Notes: generated by a model from the sequence alone, not told the origin. Positions 43,783 through 53,850 are shown, numbered from the stretch's first letter. The stretch: 64,000 nucleotides of DNA from Albidovulum sediminis (GCF_025380365.1 NZ_JAOCQF010000004.1:1-64000), one strand, 5' to 3'. Made by a program: numbers and translations.

Positions 43783-45192
43783 TCAGGGCAGGACCTTGCC
43801 GGGGTTGAGAATGTTGCCCGGATCGAAGGCGCCTTTCAGCGTGCGCATCAGGTCGAGCGCGACCGGGTCCTTGTGGCGGCGCATGGAGCCGAGTTTCGAC
43901 AGCCCGACCCCGTGTTCGGCCGAGAAGCTGCCGCCAAGGTCCTGAACGGCATCCTCGACGACGCGGACCATCGCCTCCATCAACTCGGGGTCCTCGCGGG
44001 TGGGGAAGACGGCGAAATGGATGTTGCCGTCGCCGAGGTGGGCGACGCAATGCGGGAAGGCCCCGGGGTCGAGGGCGGCGACTCCCGATTCCGCCCGTGC
44101 GAGGAAGGTCGCGACCTTGTCGAGGGGCACGCAGATGTCGGTGTCCACCATGGGGCCCGACAGCGGCGTGCCGATCTCTGCCGCCGCCTCGCGCCGCGCC
44201 CAGAGGGTGCGCCGCTGGGCCTCGGACGTGGCGACCACCGCGTCGGTGACCAGCCCTTCCTCCATCATTGCGGCGGCAGTGTCCTCCAGAAGTGCCACGA
44301 TCGGAATGGTGCCGTCCGGACCCGGCGTGCAATCGCGCGGGGCGGTGGCGCCAAGCTCCACCAGGATCGTTACGTCGTGGAAGCGGTCGAAGGCGAGGCC
44401 GAGATCGGGGCGGCGCGCAAGCAGCAGTTCCTGATAGCTGCGCGGCATGAACTCGAAGGCTTCGACCAGACCGCCGGTCGCGGCCTGGAGCCGGTTGAGA
44501 AGCGTCAGCGCCGCATCGAGCGAGGGCAGCGCCAGCATCGCGGTCGCATGGGCGCGCGGGGCGGGAACCAGTTTCATCACCGCGGCGGTGATGACGCCCA
44601 GCGTGCCTTCGGCGCCGATGAACAGGTCTTTCAGGTCGTAGCCGGAATTGTCCTTGTGCAACTCGCTCATCAGGTTCAGGACACGTCCGTCGGCCAGCAC
44701 GACCTCGATCCCGAGGCAGAGCGCGCGGGTCGATCCGTAGCGCAGAACGTTCGAGCCGCCCGCGTTGGTCGAAAGCGCGCCCCCGATCGTGGCCGAACCG
44801 CGGGCGCCGAACCAGAGCGGGAAGTAGAGCCCGCATTCGGCGGCGGCGTCATGCAGGCGCGACAGGATCACACCCGATTCGGCGATGGCGATGCGCGCCT
44901 CCGGCCGGACCTCGCGGATGCGGTTCATCCGTTCGAGCGACAGCATCAGCCGGCCCTGCGCCTCGGTCCCGCCGACAAGCCCGGTGCGGCCGCCGGCGGG
45001 AACCACGGGCGTGCCGGTTTCCGACGCAATCCTCAGGATCGCCGAGACCTGATCCCTGTCCGCGGGGCGCAGCACCGCAAGCGGTTGCCAGTGGTACTTG
45101 CCCAGCCATTCCGAAGTGTAGGGGGCGCACTCCTGGCCGGTCAGGACATGGGCGGGGCCGAGCAGGGCGGTCAGACGGTCGATCAGGGTCAT
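43783..45192 (-). CDS. FAD-linked 2-hydroxyacid dehydrogenase (GlcD / D2HGDH type)
   Basis: 469 residues from the ATG at 45192, after GGAGG. An FAD-binding PCMH domain covers about residues 35-215 (VVPAGGRTGLVGGTEAQG, TIGGALSTNAGGSNVLRYGSTRALCLG). An FAD-oxidase C-terminal domain ends with HCVAHLGDGNIHFAVFPT and GGSFSAEHGVGLSKL, the catalytic His-containing motifs. The family oxidises D-lactate, glycolate or D-2-hydroxyglutarate; the last is favoured by overall similarity but this is not settled. There is no GlcE/GlcF next to it, which argues against glycolate oxidase. Confidence 0.82.
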   Translation of the reverse strand: MTLIDRLTALLGPAHVLTGQECAPYTSEWLGKYHWQPLAVLRPADRDQVSAILRIASETGTPVVPAGGRTGLVGGTEAQGRLMLSLERMNRIREVRPEARIAIAESGVILSRLHDAAAECGLYFPLWFGARGSATIGGALSTNAGGSNVLRYGSTRALCLGIEVVLADGRVLNLMSELHKDNSGYDLKDLFIGAEGTLGVITAAVMKLVPAPRAHATAMLALPSLDAALTLLNRLQAATGGLVEAFEFMPRSYQELLLARRPDLGLAFDRFHDVTILVELGATAPRDCTPGPDGTIPIVALLEDTAAAMMEEGLVTDAVVATSEAQRRTLWARREAAAEIGTPLSGPMVDTDICVPLDKVATFLARAESGVAALDPGAFPHCVAHLGDGNIHFAVFPTREDPELMEAMVRVVEDAVQDLGGSFSAEHGVGLSKLGSMRRHKDPVALDLMRTLKGAFDPGNILNPGKVLP

Positions 45193-45287
45193 GGGGCCTC
45201 CAGTATGACGCGCAGTCTCTAATTCCTGACGGGATTTGAACAGAGGTTCCGGCAAGGCCGGGCCACGATCGGACCGGAGGTGCCCCG

Positions 45288-47324
45288 ATGTCGAACGATC
45301 CCCTGTTGCAGCCTTACCGTCTCAAGCATCTGGTGCTGAAGAACCGGATCATGTCCACCGCGCATGAGCCCTCCTATTCCGAGGACGGACTGCCCTTGGA
45401 ACGTTACCGGCTTTACCACCGGGAGAAGGCCAGGGGGGGAATCGCGCTGACGATGACCGCCGGGTCGGCGATCGTGAGCGCCGACAGCCCGGCGGCCTTC
45501 GGCAACCTCCATGCCTATCGCGACGAGATCGTGGCGCCGATGAGGGCGCTGGCCGACGACGTGCACGAACACGGCGCCGCGGTGATGATCCAGCTGACGC
45601 ACCTGGGCCGGCGGACGGGCTGGAACAAGGCGGACTGGCTGCCGGTCCTGTCGGCCTCGCCCGTGCGGGAGCCGGCGCACCGGGCCTTTCCGAAAGAAGC
45701 CGAGGACTGGGACATCGAGCGGATCGTGGCGGACTACGCCACCGCGGCCGCAAGGATGCAGGCGGCAGGCCTCGACGGGATCGAGTTCGAGGCCTATGGC
45801 CACCTGATGGATTCCTTCTGGTCGCCCTCGACTAACCGTCGGGGGGACGAATGGAACGGGTCGCTCGACAATCGGCTGCGCTTCACCTGGATGGTGATCG
45901 ACGCGGTCAGGGCGGCGGTAGGGCCGGAGTTCATCGTCGGCATCCGCATGGTCGCCGACGAGGACTGGGACAAGGGACTGAGCCGCGCGGAAGGGGTGGA
46001 TATCGCGCACCGCATTGCGGCTTCGGGCAAGTTCGACTTCCTCAACCTGATCCGCGGCCACATCGATACGGACGCGGCGCTGACGGGGGTCATCCCGATT
46101 CAGGGCATGCGCGCCGCGCCGCACCTCGACTTCGCCGGCGAGGTGAGGGAGGCGACTAAGTTCCCGGTATTCCATGCCGCGCGCATCCCCGACGTGGCCA
46201 CCGCGCGCCACGCCATCGCGGCGGGCAAGCTGGACATGGTGGGGATGACGCGGGCGCATATCGCCGATCCGCACATCGTGGCCAAGGTCATCGCCGGACA
46301 GGAGGACCGCATCCGTCCCTGCGTGGGTGCGACCTATTGCCTGGACCGCATCTACGAGGGCGGCGAGGCGCTCTGCATCCACAACGCGGCAACCGGGCGC
46401 GAGGCGCGCATGCCGCATGTGATCGCCAGATCCGAGGCGCCGCGCCGGGTAGTGGTCGTCGGGGCGGGGCCCGCGGGGCTGGAGGCTGCGCGGGTGGCGG
46501 GTGAGCGTGGCCACCGCGTCACCGTGCTCGAGGCGTCGGACCGGGCGGGTGGGCAGGTCAACGTCCTGGCCGCTAACCCGCGGCGGCGCGAGATGGTGGG
46601 CATCGTCGACTGGCGGCTTGCAGAGCTGGAGCGGCTGGGGGTCGAGGTCCGGTACAACCTGTTCGCCGAGGCGGAGGACGTCCTGGCACTCGACCCGGAG
46701 GTGGTGGTGATCGCGACAGGTGGGCTGCCGCAGGCACCTGACCTGGAAGGCGAGGGACTGACGACGTCGAGCTGGGACATCATCACCGGCGAGGTGAAGG
46801 CGGCGGGCCGCGTTCTTGTCTACGACGATGGCGGGGCGCATGCGGGCATGACGGCGGCCGAGATGGCGGCGCGCGCCGGCGCCGAGGTGGAACTGGTGAC
46901 GCCGGAGCGGTTCTTCGCCCCCGACATGGGCGGGATGAACCACGTCCCCTACATGCGCGCCTTCCAGGAAACCGGCACGCGGATCACGATCAATACCCGT
47001 GTGGTCGTCGTCCGGCGTGAGGGCAACGAACTGGTGGCCTCTCTCGGCTCGGATTTCGCGCCCGGCTGGTCGGAGGAGCGGCGGGTCGACCGGGTGGTGG
47101 TGGAACACGGGACGCGGCCGCTGGACGAGCTTTACTTTGACCTCAAGCCGAAAAGCCGGAACCTCGGCGCGGTGGACTATGCGGCGCTGCGCACCACGGG
47201 GGCGATCTTCCCGGAGAAGAACCGGGACGGCGGTTTCATCCTTTACCGGATCGGCGATGCCGTGGCCGCGCGCAACATCCACGCCGGCATCTACGACGCG
47301 CTGAGAATGGGGATCCGCTGGTAG
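45288..47324 (+). CDS. Old-yellow-enzyme/dienoyl-CoA-reductase family, N-methylproline demethylase-like
   Basis: 678 residues. An N-terminal FMN barrel (about 1-340) contains MIQLTHLGRRTGWNKADW and EFEAYGHLMDSFWSP, and a C-terminal FAD/NAD part (from about 385) has VVVVGAGPAGLEAARVAG. This is the layout of trimethylamine dehydrogenase and 2,4-dienoyl-CoA reductase. The sequence closely recalls enzymes annotated as N-methylproline demethylase (stachydrine use) in Rhodobacteraceae. The iron-sulfur region has C345, C351 and C363, but the expected second ligand is Ala348. No betaine-catabolic neighbours are present, so the substrate is uncertain. Confidence 0.8.
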   Translation: MSNDPLLQPYRLKHLVLKNRIMSTAHEPSYSEDGLPLERYRLYHREKARGGIALTMTAGSAIVSADSPAAFGNLHAYRDEIVAPMRALADDVHEHGAAVMIQLTHLGRRTGWNKADWLPVLSASPVREPAHRAFPKEAEDWDIERIVADYATAAARMQAAGLDGIEFEAYGHLMDSFWSPSTNRRGDEWNGSLDNRLRFTWMVIDAVRAAVGPEFIVGIRMVADEDWDKGLSRAEGVDIAHRIAASGKFDFLNLIRGHIDTDAALTGVIPIQGMRAAPHLDFAGEVREATKFPVFHAARIPDVATARHAIAAGKLDMVGMTRAHIADPHIVAKVIAGQEDRIRPCVGATYCLDRIYEGGEALCIHNAATGREARMPHVIARSEAPRRVVVVGAGPAGLEAARVAGERGHRVTVLEASDRAGGQVNVLAANPRRREMVGIVDWRLAELERLGVEVRYNLFAEAEDVLALDPEVVVIATGGLPQAPDLEGEGLTTSSWDIITGEVKAAGRVLVYDDGGAHAGMTAAEMAARAGAEVELVTPERFFAPDMGGMNHVPYMRAFQETGTRITINTRVVVVRREGNELVASLGSDFAPGWSEERRVDRVVVEHGTRPLDELYFDLKPKSRNLGAVDYAALRTTGAIFPEKNRDGGFILYRIGDAVAARNIHAGIYDALRMGIRW

Positions 47325-47370
47325 GCCCGGCGCCGGCGATCAGGCGGCGCAACTAAGACGGCGGTACCGG

Positions 47371-48048
47371 TCACTTCGCGCCTTCGATGAGGGCAAGAAC
47401 TTCGGGCCCCAGCGTCTCGACGACCAGCGCCACGCCGGCGGGATTGGGGTGCAGCGCGTCGGGCTGCATGTAGTCCTGCAGCGCGGCGCCGCGGTCGGGC
47501 ATAGCGAGGATCGGCGCCAGGAACGGGGGTGCCAGGCGCGCGCCATGGGCCTTTGCGAGGTCGGGATAGATCGCATCGAAGGCCGCCTTGTAGTCCGGCC
47601 CGTAGTTGCCGGGCGCGATCATCGGCACCAGAAGCACGGGCAGGCCGCGTTCGCCGGTCTTGGTCAGGATCGCGTCAAGGTTGGCGCGCGCCTCCTCGGG
47701 CGGCAGGCCGCGCAACAGATCGTTGCCGCCAAGCGTCACGATCACCGCGCCGGTTTCGGGAACCAGCGCCCAGTCGGTCCGCGCAAGCCCGCCCGCCGTG
47801 GTATCGCCGGAAACGCCTGCGTTCAGGATCCGCGTTTCGGCGCCTTGTTCGTCGAGCCAGCGCTGAAGTTGGGGGACGAATCCATCCTCGGGCGCCAGTC
47901 CGTAGCCGGCGGTCAGGCTGTCGCCGAGGGCCACGATGGTGACCGGATCGGCATTTGCGGCGCCGGGCGCCAGAATGATCAGACCGAGGGTCGCGGCAAG
48001 GTTGCGCAGGCGGCGTCCCGCACCATATGCCTTGAGAAGACCAGACAG
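47371..48048 (-). CDS. tesA: Arylesterase / thioesterase I (SGNH hydrolase)
   Basis: About 225 residues. Motifs: block I VALGDSLTAGYGL (nucleophile Ser), GVSGDTTAGGL, VTLGGNDLLRG and the catalytic DALHPNPAG near the C-terminus. A signal peptide (LRNLAATLGLIILAPGAANA) leads to the periplasm. The start is unsettled: the frame has no ATG, GTG or TTG in the 70 bases before the signal; CTG at 48048 or 48057, or TTG at 48123 inside the divergent ATPase gene, are the options. Gene order tesA / ybbA-ybbP matches E. coli. Confidence 0.82.
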   Translation of the reverse strand: MSGLLKAYGAGRRLRNLAATLGLIILAPGAANADPVTIVALGDSLTAGYGLAPEDGFVPQLQRWLDEQGAETRILNAGVSGDTTAGGLARTDWALVPETGAVIVTLGGNDLLRGLPPEEARANLDAILTKTGERGLPVLLVPMIAPGNYGPDYKAAFDAIYPDLAKAHGARLAPPFLAPILAMPDRGAALQDYMQPDALHPNPAGVALVVETLGPEVLALIEGAK

Positions 48049-48073
48049 GCGAAACAGGCGGAAGCGGGCAGGG

Positions 48074-48754
48074 ATGGACGGCGTACTGAGCCTTGAAGGG
48101 GCGCGGCTGACACTGGCGGGCAACGCGGGGCCTGTCGAAATTCTCGAGGGCATCACGCTGTCGGTGGCGCGGGGCGAAAGCCTTGGGCTGGTCGGGCCGT
48201 CCGGTTCAGGCAAATCCTCGCTCCTCATGCTCATGGGCGGGCTGGAGCGCGCGACCTCGGGTCGGGTCTCGGCCCTGGGGCAGGACCTGACCGCAATGGG
48301 CGAGGACGCGCTGGCCCGCTTCCGTCGCGCCAATATGGGGATCGTTTTCCAGAGCTTCCACCTGATTCCGACGATGACCGCGCTGGAAAACGTGGCGGTT
48401 CCGCTGGAACTTGCCGGCGTGTCCGATGCGTTCGACCGCGCGCGGCAGGAACTGTCGGCGATGGGGCTGGGGCAGCGCCTGGGCCACTACCCTGCGGAAT
48501 TGTCCGGTGGCGAGCAGCAAAGGGTGGCGCTGGCCCGGGCGGCGGCCCCGCGCCCCGCGATCTTCCTCGCGGATGAACCTACGGGGAACCTCGACAGCGG
48601 CACCGGCGCCGCGATCATGGAACTGCTTTTCGCATTGCGGGACAGGTTCGGGGCCACGCTGGTCCTGGTGACCCACGCGCCCGAACTGGCGGAACGTTGC
48701 GATCGCATCGTCCGGCTGGCCGATGGCCGGATCGCCGCGGAGGAGCGTTCGTGA
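48074..48754 (+). CDS. ybbA: ABC transporter ATPase (YbbA/LolD-like)
   Basis: 226 residues; GCAGGG precedes the ATG. Walker A GPSGSGKSS near residue 43, MGIVFQSFHLIPTMTALENVAVPLELAG (MacB/LolD-type Q-loop region), signature LSGGEQQRVALARA, Walker B IFLADEPTGNLDSG, H-loop VTHAPEL. It pairs with the FtsX-type permease whose GTG start overlaps its stop. It is divergent from tesA, as in E. coli. Confidence 0.9.
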   Translation: MDGVLSLEGARLTLAGNAGPVEILEGITLSVARGESLGLVGPSGSGKSSLLMLMGGLERATSGRVSALGQDLTAMGEDALARFRRANMGIVFQSFHLIPTMTALENVAVPLELAGVSDAFDRARQELSAMGLGQRLGHYPAELSGGEQQRVALARAAAPRPAIFLADEPTGNLDSGTGAAIMELLFALRDRFGATLVLVTHAPELAERCDRIVRLADGRIAAEERS

Positions 48755-51279
48755 GCCTTTCGGTGGCGGTGGCCATAGCGCGGCGCGACCTGCGCGGGGG
48801 GATCCGGGGGTTTGCCGTCTTTCTCGCCTGCCTCGTCCTCGGCGTTGCGGCGATTGCCGCAGTGGGCACCGTCCGAAGCGCGATCGCCGATGCGCTTTCG
48901 CGCGAGGGGGCAGCGCTTCTGGGGGGCGATGCGCAGATGTCCTTCACCTACCGCATGGCCAGCGCGGAGGAACGCGCCTTCATGGCTGCGCGCGCCGCGG
49001 AGGTGTCGGAGATCGTCGATTTCCGCTCCATGGCCGTTGCCGGCGCGGGCGCGGATGCCGTTCGCGCCCTGACCCAGGTCAAGGCCGTCGATGGCGCCTA
49101 TCCCCTGCTCGGAACGGTGCTGCTGGAACCGTCGATGGACATTCAGTCGGCGCTTGCGCCGCAGGACGGCGTGCCCGGCGGGGTGATGGAGGGCGTTCTG
49201 GCCGATCGCCTGGGACTGGCGGTCGGCGACAGGTTCCGCCTGGGGCTGGCAGAGTTTCGCCTGTCCGCCCGCATCGTGCGGGCGCCGGACGGGGCGATGG
49301 GCGGGTTCCTGCTTGGCCCCCAGACCATCGTCCTGGCCGCATCGCTGGAAGGATCGGGGCTTCTGGAACCCGGCAGCCTCTATGACAGCCGCTATCGGTT
49401 GCTTCTCTCGCCCGGGGCCGACCTCGACGCGCTGGAGCGCGAGGCCGAGGCCGCCTTTCGCGACAAGGGCATGCGCTGGCAGGATGCCCGACGGGGCGCG
49501 CCGGGGGCGGAACGGTTTGTCGACCGGATGGGGTCCTTCCTGGTGCTTGTGGGGCTTGCGGGCCTGGCGGTCGGCGGGGTGGGCATCGCTTCGGCCGTGC
49601 GGTCCTATCTGGAAGGCAAGACCCGAACCATCGCGGCACTGAAGGCGGTGGGCGCCGAGGGCAGGACCATACTTCTGGTCTACCTGCTCCAGGTGGGCGC
49701 GGTGGCGGTCCTCGGGATCGTGCTCGGTGTCGGGCTTGGCATCCTGCTGCCGGTTCTGGCCGCGCCGCTGGCTGCTGGGCTCTTGCCGATACCGGTCGCG
49801 GTGGTGCCGGCGGTGCGGCCGGCCCTCGAAGCTGCGGTCTACGGGTTTCTGACCGTCGCGCTGTTCACGCTCTGGCCGCTGGCGCGGGTGCGCGAGGTCC
49901 GGGCCGCGGCCCTGTTCCGCGATCTCGGCACCGCGCGGCGGCGCTGGCCGGGGTGGCGGATGGGGGCCATCCTTGCGACGCTGTCGGCGGCGTTCGTCCT
50001 GGTGGCGACTTTTTTGGCCGCCGTGCCGCAACTTGCGCTCGGGACGCTGGGCGGCATCGCCGGGGCATTGGTGCTGCTTGCCGCATCCGCCTGGGTGCTG
50101 CGCCGGATCGCTCGGGCGTTCTCGCACCGTGCAAACGGCCGGCCCGGCCTGAGGCTGGCGCTGGCCGCCATCGCCGGACCGCGGGAAGAGGCCAGTTCGG
50201 TCGTGCTCGCGCTTGGGCTGGGTCTGTCGGTGCTGGCCGCGGTCGGCCAGATCGACGCGAACCTGCGGGCGGCGATCGACCGCGACCTGCCCGATGTCGC
50301 CCCCTCGTTCTTCTTCGTCGACATCCAGGGCGACCAGATCGATGATTTTCGGGATAGGCTTGCGGGGTTCGCCGGGGTCCACAAGGTCGACAGCGCGCCG
50401 ATGCTGCGGGGCGTCGTCACGCGCATCGACGGTCAGGACGCGCGGGCGGTGGCGGGCGATCACTGGGTGCTGCGGGGGGACCGCGGGCTGACCTATGCAG
50501 ACCGTCCGCCGGCCGATACCCGCCTTGTCGCCGGTTCGTGGTGGCCCGAAGGCTACGCCGGCCCGCCGCAGATGAGCTTTGCCGCCGAAGAGGCGGCTGA
50601 ACTGGGGTTGACGCTTGGCGACCGGGTCACCGTGAACGTCCTTGGCCGCGAGATCGAGGCGACCATCACCTCGCTGCGGGAGGTCGATTTCTCGACCGCC
50701 GGCATCGGCTTCGTCATGGTCCTCAACCCCGCGGCACTTGCAGGCGCGCCGCACAGCTTCATCTCCACCGTCTATGCCGATGCCCCGGTCGAGGCCGAGG
50801 TGCTCAGAACCGCGGCCGAAGCCTGGCCCAATATCACCGCGATCCCGGTGAGGGAGGTGGTCGGCCGGGTCGCCGGCATCCTCGATGCCATCGCCCGGGC
50901 AACCGCGATCGCAGCGGGGGTGACGCTGCTGACCGGCGCGGTGGTTTTGATCGGGGCAGCGGCGGCAGGGCAAAGGGCGCGGACCTACGAGGCCGCGATC
51001 CTCAAGGTGCTGGGGGCGACGCGGTGGGAGATCCTCGTCAGCTTCGCGCTCCGCTCCGCCCTGATGGGCGCGGCGGCGGGGCTGGTCGCGATCGGGTTCG
51101 GGGCGGCGGCGGGATTCGCGGTCATGCATTTCGTGATGGACGGCACCTTCCGGTTTGAGCCGGTTTCGGCCATTGCGATCGTCGCAGGCGGCATTCTCGC
51201 AACGCTGGCGGCCGGGCTTGCCTTCGCCCTGCCGTCGCTTCGGGCGCGACCCGCAAGGGTGTTGCGCGGGGCGGAATAG
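48751..51279 (+). CDS. ybbP: FtsX-like ABC permease (YbbP type)
   Basis: 842 residues from a GTG at 48751 that overlaps the ybbA stop (GTGA) and follows GGAGGAG. It is a long FtsX/MacB-fold permease with two FtsX domains: a first membrane helix (GFAVFLACLVLGVAAIAAVG), a large periplasmic domain, a helix block around 265-420, a second periplasmic domain and a final block (MGAAAGLVAIGFGAAAGF). Such proteins work as mechanotransmitters or lipid/lipoprotein extractors; for YbbP the substrate is not established. Confidence 0.87.
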   Translation: MSLSVAVAIARRDLRGGIRGFAVFLACLVLGVAAIAAVGTVRSAIADALSREGAALLGGDAQMSFTYRMASAEERAFMAARAAEVSEIVDFRSMAVAGAGADAVRALTQVKAVDGAYPLLGTVLLEPSMDIQSALAPQDGVPGGVMEGVLADRLGLAVGDRFRLGLAEFRLSARIVRAPDGAMGGFLLGPQTIVLAASLEGSGLLEPGSLYDSRYRLLLSPGADLDALEREAEAAFRDKGMRWQDARRGAPGAERFVDRMGSFLVLVGLAGLAVGGVGIASAVRSYLEGKTRTIAALKAVGAEGRTILLVYLLQVGAVAVLGIVLGVGLGILLPVLAAPLAAGLLPIPVAVVPAVRPALEAAVYGFLTVALFTLWPLARVREVRAAALFRDLGTARRRWPGWRMGAILATLSAAFVLVATFLAAVPQLALGTLGGIAGALVLLAASAWVLRRIARAFSHRANGRPGLRLALAAIAGPREEASSVVLALGLGLSVLAAVGQIDANLRAAIDRDLPDVAPSFFFVDIQGDQIDDFRDRLAGFAGVHKVDSAPMLRGVVTRIDGQDARAVAGDHWVLRGDRGLTYADRPPADTRLVAGSWWPEGYAGPPQMSFAAEEAAELGLTLGDRVTVNVLGREIEATITSLREVDFSTAGIGFVMVLNPAALAGAPHSFISTVYADAPVEAEVLRTAAEAWPNITAIPVREVVGRVAGILDAIARATAIAAGVTLLTGAVVLIGAAAAGQRARTYEAAILKVLGATRWEILVSFALRSALMGAAAGLVAIGFGAAAGFAVMHFVMDGTFRFEPVSAIAIVAGGILATLAAGLAFALPSLRARPARVLRGAE

Positions 51280-51303
51280 CGCGCCGGTTCGCGGGGCGGG
51301 GGG

Positions 51304-53730
51304 TCAGGCGCGCCGCAGGCGCAGGGCGTTCGTGACCACGAACACGGATGACAGGGCCATGGCCCCGGCGGCAAGCATCGGCGACAGCAGCGGCCCGCCG
51401 AGCGGGTAGAGGAGCCCCGCCGCCACCGGGATCAGCACCACGTTGTAGCCGAAGGCCCAGAACAGGTTCTGGCGGATGTTCCGCATCGTCGCGCGTGACA
51501 GCGTGACGGCGGTCGCGACGGCCTCCGGGTCGCCCCCCATCAGGACCACCTCGGCGCTTTCGATGGCCACGTCGGTGCCCGTTCCCATGGCAATGCCCAC
51601 GTCGGCGGCGGCAAGGGCCGGGGCGTCGTTGATCCCGTCACCGACGAAGGCAATCGGGGCGTTCCCGGCAAGGCTCCGCAGCGCCGTGACCTTGCCCTCT
51701 GGCAGGACCTCGGCGCTGACGCGGTCGATTCCAAGCCGACGTGCGACCGCCTCGGCGGTGGCGCGGGCGTCGCCGGAGATCATCGCCGTCTTCAGTCCTG
51801 AACGATGCAGCGCCGCGATGGTCTCGGCCGCACCCGGCTTGATCGGGTCCGCAACGGCGAGCAGGGCAACGGCGCGACCGTTCAGCGCGACGTGAATCGG
51901 TGTCCGCCCCTCGGCGGCAAGGGCGTTCGCGCGTGCGGCGAGGTGGTCTGCGGTGATGCCCGCCTCTTCGAGCGCGCGGCGGTTTCCGACAAGAATGCGC
52001 TGCCCCTCGACCGTGGCGGACAGGCCGCGGCCCGGCCGGGCCTCGACCCCGTCGGCGTCGGGCAGGGACAGCCCGCGCGCCTGCGCCGCGGCGACAATCG
52101 CGCGCGCCAGCGGATGCTCCGACCGCGCTTCGGCCGCGGCGGCAAGGCGCAGGATGTCGTCGGCGGCAAAGCCCGGCTCCGGTTCTATGTCGGTCAGTTC
52201 CGGGTGCCCTTCGGTCAGCGTTCCGGTCTTGTCGAACGCGACGACCCGCACGTCCGAAAGACGCTGCAACGCATCCCCGCGCCGGAACAGGACGCCGCGT
52301 TCCGCCCCCCGTCCGGTTCCGACAAGGATCGAGACCGGCGTGGCAAGCCCCATGGCGCAGGGGCAGGCGATGATCAGCACCGAGATGGCCGCGACAAGGG
52401 CGTGGGTCAGCCGAGGCTCCGGCCCGAGCGCGAGCCAGACGGCGAAGGTCAGGACGGCAAGCGCCATGACCACGGGAACGAACCAGAAGGTGATCCGGTC
52501 CACCAGCGCCTGAACCGGCAGTTTGGCCCCCTGCGCGTCCTCAACCAAACGGATGATGCGCGACAGCACCGTGTCTTCGCCCGTGGCGGTCACGCGGTAG
52601 GTCAGCGCAGCGGTGCCATTCACCGTGCCCCCCGTCACGATCGCGCCTTCGCCCTTCTCGGCCGGTGCGGGTTCTCCGGTCAGCATGCTTTCGTCGACCC
52701 AGCCGTGGCCTTGAGTGACCACGCCGTCAACCGCCACACGCTCGCCCGGCGCCAGCCTGGCGATGTCGCCAGGCCTCAGGTCCTCGACCGCGACCTCCAC
52801 CACGGAATCGCCACGCTCGACCCTTGCGGTCGCGGGCCGCAGCCCCACAAGCCGTCGGATCGCCTCGCCGGCGCGGCCCTTCGCCCGCGCCTCGAGCAGT
52901 CGGCCGACCAGGATCAGCGTCACGATGGTCGCCGCCGCCTCGAAGTAGACGTCGCGCGCGGCCGCGGGGACGAGACCTGGCGCAAAGGTGACCACGCTCG
53001 AATAGACGAAGGCCGCGAGACTGCCGAGCGCCACGAGAGAGTTCATCTCGGGCGCGGCGCGGACCAGCGCGGGCAGCCCGTGGGACAGGAAGACGCGGCC
53101 CGGCCCGAACAGCACCATGGCCGTCAGGACAAACTGGATCAGCCAGGATGTCTGGTGCCCGATCGTGCCGGCGACCCAGTGGTGGAAGGCGGGGACCATG
53201 TGGCCGCCCATCGCCAGAACGACGACGGGCAGGGTCAGGGCACCCGACAACGCGACACGCCGGGCCAGCAGGGCCGCCTCGGCAGCCCGCCGGTCCGGGG
53301 CGGTGGCCGTGGTGTCCCGGTGCGGGCGGGCCTGGTATCCGGTCCTGGCGACGGCACCGGCCAGCGTCGGGGGATCGGTCAGCCCGGGAACGTAGCGCAC
53401 CCGCGCGGACTGTGTCGCGAGGTTCACCTCGGCGGCCGCGACACCGGGCACTGCACGCAGCGCGCGCTCCACGCGGCCGACACAGGAGGCGCAGGTCATT
53501 CCCTCGATGTCGAGGCGGGTTTCGGTTTCGACCGGCGGATAGCCCGAGCGCCGCAGGACCTCGGCGAGGGCGGCGGCATCGGCCGGAGAGTCGAACTCGG
53601 CCGAAGCCGTGCCCGCGATCAGGTTCGCCTGAGCCGCAGTCACGCCCGGCACCGCCGTCAGCGCGCGCTCCACCCGACCGACGCAGGACGCGCAGGTCAT
53701 TCCGTCGACGGCAAAGGTGGCGCTGGGCAT
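51304..53730 (-). CDS. copA: Copper-efflux P1B ATPase
   Basis: 808 residues. Two N-terminal HMA domains, each with GMTCASCVGRVERAL (about residues 8-22 and 76-90). Eight membrane helices; the metal site is CPC (IIACPCAMGLATP), the phosphorylation site DKTGT, with SEHPLARAI and GDGINDAPAL. The ATPase exports Cu(I) from the cytoplasm. It differs from ccoI, which has one HMA domain and sits in the cbb3 operon. No CueR or CopZ gene is adjacent. It is divergent from mnmH. Confidence 0.94.
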   Translation of the reverse strand: MPSATFAVDGMTCASCVGRVERALTAVPGVTAAQANLIAGTASAEFDSPADAAALAEVLRRSGYPPVETETRLDIEGMTCASCVGRVERALRAVPGVAAAEVNLATQSARVRYVPGLTDPPTLAGAVARTGYQARPHRDTTATAPDRRAAEAALLARRVALSGALTLPVVVLAMGGHMVPAFHHWVAGTIGHQTSWLIQFVLTAMVLFGPGRVFLSHGLPALVRAAPEMNSLVALGSLAAFVYSSVVTFAPGLVPAAARDVYFEAAATIVTLILVGRLLEARAKGRAGEAIRRLVGLRPATARVERGDSVVEVAVEDLRPGDIARLAPGERVAVDGVVTQGHGWVDESMLTGEPAPAEKGEGAIVTGGTVNGTAALTYRVTATGEDTVLSRIIRLVEDAQGAKLPVQALVDRITFWFVPVVMALAVLTFAVWLALGPEPRLTHALVAAISVLIIACPCAMGLATPVSILVGTGRGAERGVLFRRGDALQRLSDVRVVAFDKTGTLTEGHPELTDIEPEPGFAADDILRLAAAAEARSEHPLARAIVAAAQARGLSLPDADGVEARPGRGLSATVEGQRILVGNRRALEEAGITADHLAARANALAAEGRTPIHVALNGRAVALLAVADPIKPGAAETIAALHRSGLKTAMISGDARATAEAVARRLGIDRVSAEVLPEGKVTALRSLAGNAPIAFVGDGINDAPALAAADVGIAMGTGTDVAIESAEVVLMGGDPEAVATAVTLSRATMRNIRQNLFWAFGYNVVLIPVAAGLLYPLGGPLLSPMLAAGAMALSSVFVVTNALRLRRA

Positions 53731-53850
53731 CGGGGGATTCCTTTCGCCCCTAGATGGGCCGCACCCCGGGAATTGTCAAACCGCCGACCAGAGCCCGGCG
53801 CCCGCCTGTCTGCCCTTCCGCCGCAGTCGCCGGCGGGTTAAGAGAACGCG

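Noticed and set aside
48487-51129. Minus-strand open frame of 880 codons opposite ybbP
   Set aside because: Antisense shadow; product is Arg/Pro/Gly-rich without recognisable domains.
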